Source: Stenotrophomonas maltophilia (GTDB lineage: Bacteria; Pseudomonadota; Gammaproteobacteria; Xanthomonadales; Xanthomonadaceae). Taken from it: a DNA stretch of 64,000 bases. Numbering within the stretch: the stretch's first letter is position 1; each line of letters begins with the position of its first letter. Below the pieces are notes generated by a model. That model saw only the letters and a program-made list of their open reading frames with translations. It was not told the DNA's origin and searched no databases. Of the stretch, positions 53,303-62,424 are shown piece after piece. The position numbers were made by a program, and so were the translations under genes. Where the stretch lies: contig DEZI01000018.1 of assembly GCA_002364755.1 (NCBI GenBank), positions 1 through 64,000 on the forward strand, read 5' to 3'.

Positions 53303-54332
53303 TACCCGGCCGACGGTGTGGGTGAGCCAGCCGCTGGTCGACGCGGCCATCGCGCCGCTGCGCGATCGCGTGCAGTTGCTGGCCACTGATACCGTAACCG
53401 CCTGGTCGCCGCAGCAGATCGCCGAGCGCCTGGCCTCGGTCGACGGCGCGATCATCACCCTCAACGAGCGCATCGGCGCGGTCCAGGTGGCCGATGCCGC
53501 GCAGCTGCAGGTGATCGCCAACGTCGGCGTCGGCTACAACAACCTGGATGTCGACGCGCTGAGCGCGGCCGGCATCCTCGCCAGCAACACCCCGGACGTG
53601 CTCACCGAGACCACGGCCGACCTCGGTTTCGCCCTGCTGATGGCCACCGCGCGCCGCATTACCGAATCCGAGCGCTGGCTGCGCGACGGGCAGTGGGGCC
53701 AGTGGTCGTTCCAGACCATGCTCGGCGCCGATATCCATGGCAGCACGCTGGGCATCCTCGGCATGGGCCGCATCGGCCAGGGCATCGCCCGCCGTGGCGC
53801 GCTCGGGTTCGGCATGAAGGTGCTGTACCACAATCGTTCGCGCCTGCCGGCCGAGACCGAGGCCGCACTGGGTGCCACCTACGTGGACCTGGACACGCTG
53901 CTGGCGCAGTCCGACCACCTGGTCACCGTGCTGCCGTACACCCCGGCGTCGCACCACATCATCGATGCGGCCGCGCTGGCGAAGATGAAGCCTTCGGCCA
54001 CGCTGGTGAACATCGCCCGCGGCGGCATCGTCGATGAGCTGGCACTGGCCGATGCGCTGGCCCATGGCCGCCTGGCCGCCGCCGGCCTGGATGTCTACGA
54101 AGGCGAACCGAAGGTGCGCCCGGAACTGCTGGCGCTGCGCAACGTGGTGCTGACCCCGCATATCGGCAGCGCCTCGCTGGGCACCCGTACCGCGATGGTG
54201 CAGCTGGCCGTGGACAACCTGCTGGTCGGCCTCGGCCTGGCCGGAGAAGCGGCGCGCATGCCGAGCGCGATCAACGCCGACGCGGCCCTCGCCGCGCGTG
54301 CCGTGCTGGGCAAAAAAACCGGGAAACGATAG
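53295..54332 (+). CDS. D-2-hydroxyacid dehydrogenase (GhrB-like)
   Basis: A 345-residue NAD(P)-dependent dehydrogenase. The Rossmann motif [14 protein letters not shown] is present; catalytic residues lie in [10 protein letters not shown] (Arg), VYEGEP (Glu) and LTPHIGSA (His). [13 protein letters not shown] is the substrate loop. It is closest in pattern to glyoxylate/hydroxypyruvate reductases. The HNRSR segment after the second strand, rather than an acidic residue, suggests NADPH use. Overlaps aroC by 8 bases. Confidence 0.92.
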   Translation: MADTRPTVWVSQPLVDAAIAPLRDRVQLLATDTVTAWSPQQIAERLASVDGAIITLNERIGAVQVADAAQLQVIANVGVGYNNLDVDALSAAGILASNTPDVLTETTADLGFALLMATARRITESERWLRDGQWGQWSFQTMLGADIHGSTLGILGMGRIGQGIARRGALGFGMKVLYHNRSRLPAETEAALGATYVDLDTLLAQSDHLVTVLPYTPASHHIIDAAALAKMKPSATLVNIARGGIVDELALADALAHGRLAAAGLDVYEGEPKVRPELLALRNVVLTPHIGSASLGTRTAMVQLAVDNLLVGLGLAGEAARMPSAINADAALAARAVLGKKTGKR

Positions 54333-54423
54333 GGAACCTCTGCGCGCCCCGCCTGAGGAGGTTCCCCGAACCCAGCTGTCGTGCGTGAGTTTTCCCCCTT
54401 CCCGTTTTCGTGAGAGTTCCCCC

Positions 54424-55452
54424 ATGAGCAATGCACAACGCAGCTTCCACGTCGCCATCGTCGGTGCCACCGGCGCCGTCGGCGAAACCATGCTGGCCAT
54501 CCTGGCCGAGCGCAACTTCCCGGTCGGTACCCTGAGCCTGCTCGCTTCCGAGCGCTCGGCCGGCGGCGAAGTCGAGTTCGAAGGCCAGAAGGTGAAGATC
54601 CAGGATCTGGCCACCTTCGACCCCAGCGGCGTGGACATCGCCCTGTTCTCGGCCGGTGGCAGCGTCTCCAAGGAATACGCGCCGAAGTTCGCCGCCGCCG
54701 GTGCGGTGGTGATCGACAACTCCTCGGCCTTCCGTTACGACGATGACGTGCCGCTGGTGGTGTCCGAGGTCAACCCGGACCAGGTCGGCAACCGTCCGCG
54801 CGGTATCATCGCCAACCCGAACTGCTCGACCATGCAGATGCTGGTGGCGCTGGCGCCGCTGCACCGCAAGTACGGCATCGAGCGCATCAATGTCTCCACC
54901 TACCAGTCGGTGTCCGGCGGCGGCCGTTCGGCGATGGAAGAGCTGGGCAAGCAGACCGGCCAGCTGCTGAGCTTCCAGGAGATCGATCCGCAGCGCTTCC
55001 CGGTGCAGATCGCCTTCAACCTGATCCCGCACATCGACGACTTCCAGGACAACGGCTTCACCAAGGAAGAGATGAAGCTGGTCTGGGAAACCCGCAAGAT
55101 CCTCGGCGACGAGAACATCCTGGTGAACCCGACCGCTGTGCGCGTGCCGGTGTTCTACGGCCACTCCGAATCGGTGGCGATCGAAACCCGCGACAAGGTG
55201 ACCGTCGCCGAAGCGCGCGCGCTGCTGGAACAGTCGCCGGGCGTGGAAGTGGTGGACCGCCACGAAGCCGGTGGCTACCCGACCCCGGTCACCCATGCCT
55301 CGGGCACCGATGCGGTGTACGTCGGCCGCATCCGTGAAGACCTGTCGCATCCGCGCGGCCTGAACCTGTGGATCGTCTCGGACAATGTGCGCAAGGGCGC
55401 GGCACTGAATGCCGTGCAGCTGGCCGAGCTGGTCGCCGCCGAACAGCGCTGA
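54424..55452 (+). CDS. asd: Aspartate-semialdehyde dehydrogenase
   Basis: A 342-residue enzyme that reduces aspartyl phosphate for lysine, threonine, methionine and diaminopimelate synthesis. NADP motif VGATGAVGE, nucleophile Cys134 in NPNCSTMQ, and substrate loop with VPVFYGHSESV. Start ATG at 54424. It precedes fimV, truA and trpF as in other gammaproteobacteria, but a terminator separates it from fimV. Confidence 0.96.
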   Translation: MSNAQRSFHVAIVGATGAVGETMLAILAERNFPVGTLSLLASERSAGGEVEFEGQKVKIQDLATFDPSGVDIALFSAGGSVSKEYAPKFAAAGAVVIDNSSAFRYDDDVPLVVSEVNPDQVGNRPRGIIANPNCSTMQMLVALAPLHRKYGIERINVSTYQSVSGGGRSAMEELGKQTGQLLSFQEIDPQRFPVQIAFNLIPHIDDFQDNGFTKEEMKLVWETRKILGDENILVNPTAVRVPVFYGHSESVAIETRDKVTVAEARALLEQSPGVEVVDRHEAGGYPTPVTHASGTDAVYVGRIREDLSHPRGLNLWIVSDNVRKGAALNAVQLAELVAAEQR

Positions 55453-55458
55453 TGGAGA

Positions 55459-55485
55459 GGCCGGGCAACGCTCGGCCTTTTCTTT
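55459..55485 (+). terminator. Intrinsic terminator of asd
   Basis: GGCCGGGC (55459-55466) and GCTCGGCC (55470-55477) form an 8-bp stem with one G-T pair and loop AAC, then TTTTCTTT. Confidence 0.85.
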
Positions 55486-55511
55486 GCAGCCGAGCCCATG
55501 CTCGGCTCTAC
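55486..55511. repeat. Half GTAG repeat between asd and fimV
   Basis: AGCCGAGCCCATGCTCGGCT then CTAC: one half of the element directly after the asd terminator. Confidence 0.75.
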
Positions 55512-55534
55512 CGGGTGCCTCCCCCCGCGGTGGA

Positions 55535-55563
55535 TGCGGACCGTGGTCCGCACGCTTTATAGT
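55535..55563 (+). promoter_or_regulatory. fimV promoter with operator-like palindrome
   Basis: TATAGT (55558-55563) is a -10 box ending 7 bases before the fimV ATG. TGCGGACC and GGTCCGCA (55535-55552) form an 8-bp palindrome around GT over the -35 region. The short distance suggests a leaderless or nearly leaderless mRNA. Confidence 0.45.
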
Positions 55564-55570
55564 GTCGCCC

Positions 55571-57619
55571 ATGAATAAACGGGCCAAGGGCGCCTCGCGC
55601 CCGCTCCTCTATCTCTCTGCCGCACTGCTGGCATTGGCCAGCGGTTCGGCCATGGCCCTGGGCCTGGGCGACATCCGCGTGCTGTCGCGCCCCGGCCAGC
55701 CGCTTCTGGCCGAAATCCCGGTGGTCTCCGCCGATCCTTCCGAATTGCAGAACCTGCGCGTGGCGCTCGCCTCGGCCGTCACCTTCGAGCGTGTCGGCCT
55801 GCAGCGGCCGACCGGCCTGGTCAGCGAACTGCAGTTCGAGCTGACCACCAACAGCCAGGGCAGGGCGGTCGTGCGGGTGACCTCGCAGGCGCCGGTGGAA
55901 ACCCCGTCGCTGAGCTTCCTGATCGAGGCAGACTGGGGCCAGGGCCGCCTGGTCCGCGAATACTCCGCGCTGGTCGATACGCCGGCCAGTGCGCTGGCCG
56001 TCGCCGAGCCGGAGATCGTCGCCCCGGCCGGCGTGCTGGGCAACACGATCACCCGCGACACGCCTGCCAAACCGGCCGCACAGGATGCAGCCACCGCAGC
56101 ACCGCCCGCACCCGCCAGCGCCGCCCGTCCCGCCGCGCCGCCGCGCCCGCGTGCCGCTGCGCCGGCCGCCGCCGATGGCAGCATCACCGTGCAGCAGGGC
56201 CAGACCCTGTCGCACATTGCCGGCGCGCTGGCCCGTGGCAACCAGATCAGCCGGGAGCGGGCGATGATCGCCCTGTTGCGCGCCAATCCGGAGGCCTTCA
56301 TCCGCGGCAACGTCAACCTGCTCAAGCAGGGCGCGGTGCTGCGCGTGCCAGGCAGCGAGGCCCTGGCCGCGATCGATGGCAACGAAGCTGCCGCGCTGGT
56401 CCGTGAGCATGCCGCGCAGTGGCGGCAGGCGCGTACCGTGCCGCAACCGGCCGGTGCGCCGACGCCGGCCGCGCCCGTGGCTGCCGCAGCCACCGCCGCT
56501 GCCGCCACGGCCGGGGCACGTCTTGAGATCGCTCCGGCGCTGGCGTCCAATGCCACGCATGCGGGCACAACCACCGGCACCGGTGCCGGCAGCGAGGGTG
56601 ACATGCTGGGCAATGAACAACTGCGGCAGGCCAGGGAAGACGTTGCCACCCGCGATGCCGAGATCGGTGAGTTGAAGCAGCGCGTGGCCGAGCTGGAAAA
56701 GCTCAAGGAGCAGCAGCAGTCGTTGATCGCGATGAAGGACAACGACCTGGCTGCCGCCCAGCAGCGCCTGGCGCCGCCTCCCGGAGCACCCGCCGGTGGC
56801 ACGCCTTGGTACTGGCTGGGCCTGCCGCTGCTGTTGCTGGTGGCTGGCGCCGCCTGGCTGCTGCGCCGGCGCAAGCCGTCGCCGCTGCCGCCGCTGCGCG
56901 AGGAGGGTGATGCCGTGGCGCTGGCCGCTGCGGTGCCTGCCGGTGCCGCGCTGGATTCGCTGGCCGAACAATCGTCCTGGGTCACCGGCCACGAGGACGA
57001 CGGTCGCCAGGAACCGTCGATGCCGGCCTGGGTGATTGAAGAGGATCATGCCGTCCACGCGCATGACGCGCAGGCCAATGAGGCGCCGTCCGCCCTGGTC
57101 GAGCCGGACGACGAACCGGTGGCGCACCCCGCTGCCGATGTCGAGGCCTTCTGGCAGGTGGGGGCGCTGGTGACCGACGAGGGCGACCAGCTGCCGCCGG
57201 CGGTGAGCGACGTACCGCGCTGGGACGAACCCGAGGCAGTGGCGCCGGAACCGGCCGACGCGGCCCACGTGCCCGCCGATGAGATCGGCGTACCCGACTA
57301 TGCCCTGCACGCCGAGCAGCAGCCGGAATTCCGTGGTGTGTTCGATCTGCCGGCTGAGCAGGCCGAGCAGGCCGAACAGGGCGAACAGGCCGAACAGGGG
57401 CAGCCCGTGGAGGCTGCCAGCGAAGACCTGGACCCGGCCGCTGGCTCCAGCAGCAACGACTGGGCTCCGCGCGCGGGCCAGGAGCGCCTGGAACTGGCCA
57501 TCGCCTACCTGGACCTCGGCGATGCGCAGACCGCGCGGACCCTGCTGGAAGAAGTCGCCACCGATGGCGACGTGCACTGCCAGGCCCAGGCGCGTGAACT
57601 GCTCGCCCGCCTGGACTGA
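55571..57619 (+). CDS. fimV: FimV-like type IV pilus / polarity protein
   Basis: A 682-residue inner-membrane protein needed for twitching and polar organisation in relatives. Signal peptide; N-terminal periplasmic FimV domain (LGLGDIRVLSRPGQPLLAEIPVV); LysM (about 212-270) that binds peptidoglycan; Ala/Pro linker; coiled coil near 365-405; one TM helix (about 417-437); a long acidic cytoplasmic region with the short repeat EQAEQAEQGEQAEQGQ near 596-611; and the C-terminal FimV TPR motif (LAIAYLDLGDAQTARTLLEE). About two-thirds of the size of Pseudomonas FimV. No ribosome-binding site precedes the ATG. Confidence 0.92.
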   Translation: MNKRAKGASRPLLYLSAALLALASGSAMALGLGDIRVLSRPGQPLLAEIPVVSADPSELQNLRVALASAVTFERVGLQRPTGLVSELQFELTTNSQGRAVVRVTSQAPVETPSLSFLIEADWGQGRLVREYSALVDTPASALAVAEPEIVAPAGVLGNTITRDTPAKPAAQDAATAAPPAPASAARPAAPPRPRAAAPAAADGSITVQQGQTLSHIAGALARGNQISRERAMIALLRANPEAFIRGNVNLLKQGAVLRVPGSEALAAIDGNEAAALVREHAAQWRQARTVPQPAGAPTPAAPVAAAATAAAATAGARLEIAPALASNATHAGTTTGTGAGSEGDMLGNEQLRQAREDVATRDAEIGELKQRVAELEKLKEQQQSLIAMKDNDLAAAQQRLAPPPGAPAGGTPWYWLGLPLLLLVAGAAWLLRRRKPSPLPPLREEGDAVALAAAVPAGAALDSLAEQSSWVTGHEDDGRQEPSMPAWVIEEDHAVHAHDAQANEAPSALVEPDDEPVAHPAADVEAFWQVGALVTDEGDQLPPAVSDVPRWDEPEAVAPEPADAAHVPADEIGVPDYALHAEQQPEFRGVFDLPAEQAEQAEQGEQAEQGQPVEAASEDLDPAAGSSSNDWAPRAGQERLELAIAYLDLGDAQTARTLLEEVATDGDVHCQAQARELLARLD

Positions 57620-57642
57620 CCACTGGACCACAGGGGCCACCC

Positions 57643-58002
57643 ATGAGCCGCGAAAACCGCATCGACTACGTTGAGTTCGCCTCGGCCGACCCGGCCGCCA
57701 GCCGTGCCTTCTTCGAGGCCGTGTTCGGCTGGTCGTTCGTCGACTACGGCGAGGACTACACCGCCTTCGACGATGGCCGCCTGCAGGGCGGCTTCTTCCG
57801 TGGCCAGCCGCAGCGTGCCGAGGCCGGCGCACCGCTGCTGGTGCTGTATGCCGACCTGCTGGCACCGGTCGAAGCCGCGGTGCGCGCGGCCGGTGGGCAG
57901 GTCGTCCGGCCCGTTTTCTCTTTCCCCGGTGGCAGCCGCTTCCAGTTCGTCGAGCCCGGAGGCAACGAACTGGCGGTCTGGTCCGAACGCGACCCGGCCT
58001 GA
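57643..58002 (+). CDS. VOC-family (glyoxalase-like) protein
   Basis: A 119-residue protein with a single VOC domain: IDYVEFASADPAASRAFFEAVFGWSF and the C-terminal GGSRFQFVEPGGNELAVWSE with the metal-ligand Glu. Such proteins bind metal and small molecules; function unknown. It is inserted between fimV and truA. Confidence 0.88.
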   Translation: MSRENRIDYVEFASADPAASRAFFEAVFGWSFVDYGEDYTAFDDGRLQGGFFRGQPQRAEAGAPLLVLYADLLAPVEAAVRAAGGQVVRPVFSFPGGSRFQFVEPGGNELAVWSERDPA

Positions 58003-58037
58003 GCGTCGCTCCACCCGCAACATTGAGGTAGCAGCAC

Positions 58038-58808
58038 ATGCGTTACGCGCTCGGCGTCGAGTACGACGGCAGCGATTTCAGGGGCTGGCAGAACCTGGGC
58101 GAGGGCGGACCCAGCGTCCAGGCCAGCCTGGAGAAGGCCTTGTCCTCGGTGGCCGACGCGCCGCTGCAGGTGGTCTGTGCCGGCCGCACCGATGCGGGCG
58201 TGCACGGCCAGTGCCAGGTCGTGCATTTCGATACCGACGTGGTGCGCAACCCGCGCGCCTGGATGCTGGGCACCACCACCCGCCTGCCGCGTTCGATCGC
58301 GGTGCGCTGGTGCGTGCCGGTGGCCGATGATTTCCACGCCCGCTTCTCGGCGCGCGCGCGCCGTTACCGCTACCGCCTGCTCAACCGCGAGGTGCGCCCG
58401 GCGCTGGACCGGCAGACCCTGAGCTGGGAACGGCGGGCGCTGGACGAGACCCTCATGCATGCCGCCGGCCAGGCCCTGCTCGGCGAGAACGACTTCAGTG
58501 CGTTCCGCTCAGTGCAGTGCCAGGCTCTGCATGCGCGGCGTGAACTGCAGTCCCTGCAGGTCAGCCGCCAGGGCGAAGTGATCGAGGTGGCGGTGCGTGG
58601 CAATGCATTTCTTCATCACATGATCCGCAATATCGTCGGTTCGCTGATCATGGTCGGCAGCGGCGAGAAACCGGTGGAGTGGATCGCCGAGCTGCTGGCC
58701 GGCCGTGATCGCACCGTTGCCGGCCCTACCGCACCTCCGCAGGGGCTGGTGTTCCTGGGGCCGCTGTACCCCGACAACTGGCAACTGCCTGCCGAGGTCA
58801 CCTTATGA
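58038..58808 (+). CDS. truA: tRNA pseudouridine synthase A
   Basis: A 256-residue enzyme that makes pseudouridine at positions 38-40 of tRNA. The catalytic Asp52 lies in [28 protein letters not shown] and the C-terminal [11 protein letters not shown] are family motifs. Stop overlaps trpF ATG (ATGA). Confidence 0.96.
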   Translation: MRYALGVEYDGSDFRGWQNLGEGGPSVQASLEKALSSVADAPLQVVCAGRTDAGVHGQCQVVHFDTDVVRNPRAWMLGTTTRLPRSIAVRWCVPVADDFHARFSARARRYRYRLLNREVRPALDRQTLSWERRALDETLMHAAGQALLGENDFSAFRSVQCQALHARRELQSLQVSRQGEVIEVAVRGNAFLHHMIRNIVGSLIMVGSGEKPVEWIAELLAGRDRTVAGPTAPPQGLVFLGPLYPDNWQLPAEVTL

Positions 58809-59461
58809 GCCGCTCCTACTACCGTACCCGCATCAAGTTCTGTGGCATGACCCGCGCCGGCGATGTGCGCCTGGCCGGCGAACTGGGCGTGGACGCGGTG
58901 GGTTTCATCTTTGCCCGTGAAAGCAGCCGCCGGGTAGCCCCGGCCGAAGCCCGGGCGATGCGCCAGGCGATCGCACCGATGGTCGACGTGGTGGCGCTGT
59001 TCCGCAACAACAGCAAGGAAGAGGTGCGTGAAGTGCTGCGCACCGTGCGTCCGACCCTGCTGCAGTTCCATGGCGAGGAAGACGAGAGCTTCTGCCGCAG
59101 CTTCAACATGCCCTACCTGAAAGCCATCGCCATGGGCGGTCGCGAGGACGTCAACGCACGCACGCTGCAGCTGCGTTACCCGAGCGCGGCCGGCTTCCTG
59201 TTCGACAGCCACGCCCCGGGCGGCGGTGGCGGCACCGGCGTGGCCTTCGACTGGGCGCGCATTCCCACCGGCCTGCATCGCCCCTTCCTGCTGGCCGGCG
59301 GGCTGAACCCGGAAAACGTGAAGGACGCCATCCTCGCCACCCTGCCGTGGGGCGTGGATGTGTCCAGCGGCATCGAGGTCGAGCCGGGCATCAAGGACGG
59401 CTACAAGATGCGCACGTTCGTCGAGGAAGTGCGCAGCGCCGACTGCACCGTGCTGGAGTAA
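58805..59461 (+). CDS. trpF: Phosphoribosylanthranilate isomerase
   Basis: A 218-residue TIM-barrel enzyme of tryptophan synthesis. The catalytic Cys is in [11 protein letters not shown], the Asp in [13 protein letters not shown], and the phosphate loop in [11 protein letters not shown] and [15 protein letters not shown]. It is translationally coupled to truA; trpBA are not in the window. Confidence 0.95.
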   Translation: MSRSYYRTRIKFCGMTRAGDVRLAGELGVDAVGFIFARESSRRVAPAEARAMRQAIAPMVDVVALFRNNSKEEVREVLRTVRPTLLQFHGEEDESFCRSFNMPYLKAIAMGGREDVNARTLQLRYPSAAGFLFDSHAPGGGGGTGVAFDWARIPTGLHRPFLLAGGLNPENVKDAILATLPWGVDVSSGIEVEPGIKDGYKMRTFVEEVRSADCTVLE

Positions 59462-59512
59462 CGGCAAGGTTGCCCGTGCGGTACCGCCTGCGAGCGGCCC
59501 GCACCTTCACAT

Positions 59513-59542
59513 TTGTCCCTGCACGCATTCTTCACATAGGAT
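59513..59542 (+). promoter_or_regulatory. Candidate promoter of the yqiJ-flotillin unit
   Basis: TTGTCC (59513-59518) and TAGGAT (59537-59542), 18 bases apart, each with 4 of 6 consensus matches. The leader contains two hairpins: GCGGCC-ATGAA-GGCCGC and GCGCCC-TTGGT-GGGCGC. Confidence 0.4.
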
Positions 59543-59649
59543 GAGGGGAACGCTGCGGCCATGAAGGCCGCTGCCGGATGCACGGAAGCGCCCTTGGTGG
59601 GCGCGTTCTGGACAGGTGCCACGCGCCCCTCAGCCTAGGAAGGCAAGCG

Positions 59650-60321
59650 ATGCAGGAGTTCTTCACTGTCGTTTTCGGCTACCCGACCTTGCCGTACAGC
59701 GTCCTGCTGGCGGTATCGCTGGTCTATTGGGGACTTGCCGCTTTTGGCCTGGTAGATGACGGCTTCGGCGACCTTGGCGCCGACGGTGCGCTGGACGGCG
59801 GCACCGACCTCAGTGGCCTGTCGGCCCTGCTGCAGCGCTTCGGGCTCGGCGGCGTGCCGGTCATGGTCGTGGTCACCCTGCTGGGGTTCTTCGGCTGGGC
59901 GTTGACCTATCTCATCCATCTTTTCATCCTGCTGCCGCTGCCAGACGCGCTGCGCTGGGGCTTTGGCACGCTGGTGGCCGTGCTCGCGCCGCTGCCGGCC
60001 GTGCCGATCACCGCACTGCTGCTGCGGCCCATCCGCAGTTTCCTGCAGCGCCTGCAGCCGGTCGCGCAGGCCTCCCTGCTGGGCCGGGTGGGCGTGGTCG
60101 CCTCGCCGCGGGTGGACGCCCGCAGCGGCCATGCCAATGTCGAAGATGGCGGCGCCGGGCTGATCCTGCAGGTGCGCAGCGACATCGAACTGCAGCGTGG
60201 CGAGCGCATCGTGCTGGTCGAGCACGTGGCCGAACAGCACTACTACCGGGTGGTCCGCGCCGACGCGGTCGCCCTCGATTTCCAGGACAACCTGCTTCCG
60301 GGCAACAAGGAGAATCACTGA
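59650..60321 (+). CDS. YqiJ-like membrane protein with OB-fold
   Basis: A 223-residue inner-membrane protein. There are hydrophobic segments near 15-32, 68-90 and 98-125, and a C-terminal NfeD-like OB-fold (about 145-215, LLGRVGVVASPRVDARSGHANVED, QRGERIVLVEHV). In E. coli yqiJ precedes the flotillin gene yqiK. Its TGA overlaps the flotillin ATG as TGATG, so the two are translationally coupled. Paired NfeD/YqiJ and flotillin proteins act at ordered membrane regions. Confidence 0.82.
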   Translation: MQEFFTVVFGYPTLPYSVLLAVSLVYWGLAAFGLVDDGFGDLGADGALDGGTDLSGLSALLQRFGLGGVPVMVVVTLLGFFGWALTYLIHLFILLPLPDALRWGFGTLVAVLAPLPAVPITALLLRPIRSFLQRLQPVAQASLLGRVGVVASPRVDARSGHANVEDGGAGLILQVRSDIELQRGERIVLVEHVAEQHYYRVVRADAVALDFQDNLLPGNKENH

Positions 60322-62339
60322 TGAGTTTCGCTGGCGCGGCCCCCTTCCTGATCGGGATCATCGTCGTCATAGGCCTGCTGCTGGGCCTGGCCGGACTGTT
60401 CAAGGCGTTCTACCGCAAGGTCGACCAGGGCGTGGCCCTGATCGTCAACGACATGAGTGCCACGCCCAAGGTGCACTTCACCGGTGCGCTGATCATCCCG
60501 GTGCTGTACCGCGCCGAGCTGATGCGCATCAGCCTGATCACCCTGCAGATCGACCGCCGCGGCAAGGAAGGCCTGATCTGCCGCGACAACATGCGCGCCG
60601 ACATCGCCGTGGCCTTCTACCTGCGGGTGAACGAAACCCAGGCCGACGTGCTGCGCGTGGCCAAGGCCATCGGTGCCGACCGTGCGTCGGACAAACATGC
60701 GGTCGATGAGCTGTTCAACGCCAAGTTCTCCGAGGCGCTGAAGACGGTCGGCAAGAAGTTCGACTTCACCGAGCTGTTCGAGAAGCGCCAGGAATTCCGC
60801 GACGAGATCATCGCAGTCATCGGCAACGATCTGAACGGCTATGTGCTCGAAGACGTGGCCATCGATTACCTGGAACAGACCCCGAAGTCGCTGCTGGACC
60901 AGTTCAACATCCTCGACGCGCAGGGCATCCGCAAGATCACCGAGCTGACCGCCGCGCAGAACGTGGTGACCAACGAGCTGGAGCAGAACGAGAAGCTCGC
61001 CATCACCAAGAAGAACGTGGAAGCGCGTGAAGCGCTGCTGGCCCTGGAACGCCAGCAGGCCGAGGCCGAGGCGCGGCAGAAGCGCGAAATCGAGACCATC
61101 CGCGCACGCGAGGAAGCCGAGACCGCCAAGGTGCAGGAAGAGCAGCGCCAGCTGTCCGAGAATGCCCGCATCGAAGCACAGCAGCTGATCGAGATCCGCG
61201 ACCAGAACCGCCTGCGCGAAGTGGAAGTGGCCGAACAGAACCGCCAGCGAGCGGTGGCCATCGAAGCCGAGCGCGTCGAGCGTGCGCGCCAGCTGGAGCA
61301 GGTCACCACCGACCGCGAAGTGCAGCTGCAGGGCGTGGAGCGCGACAAGGTGGTCGAGCAGGGCAAGATGGACGTGGCCAACATCACCCGCGAACGCATC
61401 TCCATCGACAAGACCGTGGCCCAGGAAGAAGAGCGCATCAAAGAAGTGCGCGAGGTCTCCGAGGCCGACCGCCAGAAGCAGGTGCTGATCCTGGAAGCCG
61501 AAGCCAAGGCGCAGGAATCGCTGGTGCGCGAAGTGAAGGAAGCGCAGGCCCGCGAGACCGCCTCCAAGCACCGCGCGGTGGAGCTGACCACCCTGGCCCA
61601 GGCCGAGCACGAGGCGGCCGGAAAGCAGGCCGAAGCCAAGCGCCTGCTGGCCGACGCGTTCCGTGCCGAACAGGCGGCGCCGGGCCTGGCCGAAGCGCAG
61701 GTGCGCGAAGCCTCTGCGCTGGCCATCGAAAAGGTCGGTATCGCCGAGGCCCGCGTGATCGAAGCCAAGGCCGAAGCCAACCTGAAGCAGGGCAGCAACG
61801 AGGCCCGCGTGCTGGCCGAGACCCTGCAGGCCCAGGCCCAGGGCGAGGAGAAGATGGGCCTGGCCCGTGCCACCGCCACCGAATCGCTGGGCAACGCCGA
61901 AGCCGGCGTGGTGCAGAAGAAGCTGCTGGCCGAGGCCGAAGGTCTGGTGCGCAAGTTCGAAGCCATTGCCTCGCTGAGCGACCAGGCACGCGGCCACGAA
62001 GAGTTCCGCATGATGCTGGACAACAGCCTGAAGCAGGCGCTGGCCTCCATCGAAGCGGGCAAGGAAGTCTCGCGCGAGAACGCCAACGTCATCGCCAGCG
62101 CACTGCGCAACGCCGACATCGACCTGGTCGGTGGCGACGGTGGCATGTTCGAGAACCTGGTCAAGGCGGTGTCGCTGGGCAAGTCGATCGAAGGCTTCGC
62201 CGGCAAGAGCCCGATCGTGCAGGAGCTGATGCAGCGCTACCTGGGCGTGGCCGTGGCCGAACCGGCTCCGCGGCAGATCGCCGGGGACGCCGAGGTGGCA
62301 CCGACCGTGTCGGCCGCCGTGGTCGACAGCGCCCGTTGA
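60321..62339 (+). CDS. Flotillin-family protein (YqiK-like)
   Basis: A 672-residue membrane scaffold. One N-terminal TM helix (about 8-27), the SPFH/band-7 domain (about 35-190, GLICRDNMRADIAVAFYLRV), then a very long heptad-like coiled coil (about 200-560), rich in Glu, Ala, Arg and Gln, and a C-terminal region with GMFENLVKAVSLGKSIEGF. Longer than typical E. coli YqiK by more than 100 residues, mainly in the coiled coil. It lies between a YqiJ-like gene and a DNA-repair-ATPase-like gene. Confidence 0.92.
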   Translation: MSFAGAAPFLIGIIVVIGLLLGLAGLFKAFYRKVDQGVALIVNDMSATPKVHFTGALIIPVLYRAELMRISLITLQIDRRGKEGLICRDNMRADIAVAFYLRVNETQADVLRVAKAIGADRASDKHAVDELFNAKFSEALKTVGKKFDFTELFEKRQEFRDEIIAVIGNDLNGYVLEDVAIDYLEQTPKSLLDQFNILDAQGIRKITELTAAQNVVTNELEQNEKLAITKKNVEAREALLALERQQAEAEARQKREIETIRAREEAETAKVQEEQRQLSENARIEAQQLIEIRDQNRLREVEVAEQNRQRAVAIEAERVERARQLEQVTTDREVQLQGVERDKVVEQGKMDVANITRERISIDKTVAQEEERIKEVREVSEADRQKQVLILEAEAKAQESLVREVKEAQARETASKHRAVELTTLAQAEHEAAGKQAEAKRLLADAFRAEQAAPGLAEAQVREASALAIEKVGIAEARVIEAKAEANLKQGSNEARVLAETLQAQAQGEEKMGLARATATESLGNAEAGVVQKKLLAEAEGLVRKFEAIASLSDQARGHEEFRMMLDNSLKQALASIEAGKEVSRENANVIASALRNADIDLVGGDGGMFENLVKAVSLGKSIEGFAGKSPIVQELMQRYLGVAVAEPAPRQIAGDAEVAPTVSAAVVDSAR

Positions 62340-62424
62340 TGCACCGGGTGATGGCCATTGCGGCCATCGCCCGCCCGCGCCGGCCGCGACCACGGCCGGC
62401 CGTCCGTGAGCCGGAAGCCTGCTG

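Noticed and set aside
55508..58039. 843-codon minus-strand open frame opposite fimV
   Set aside because: Arg/Gly-rich shadow of fimV and the VOC gene; no domain, no start signal.
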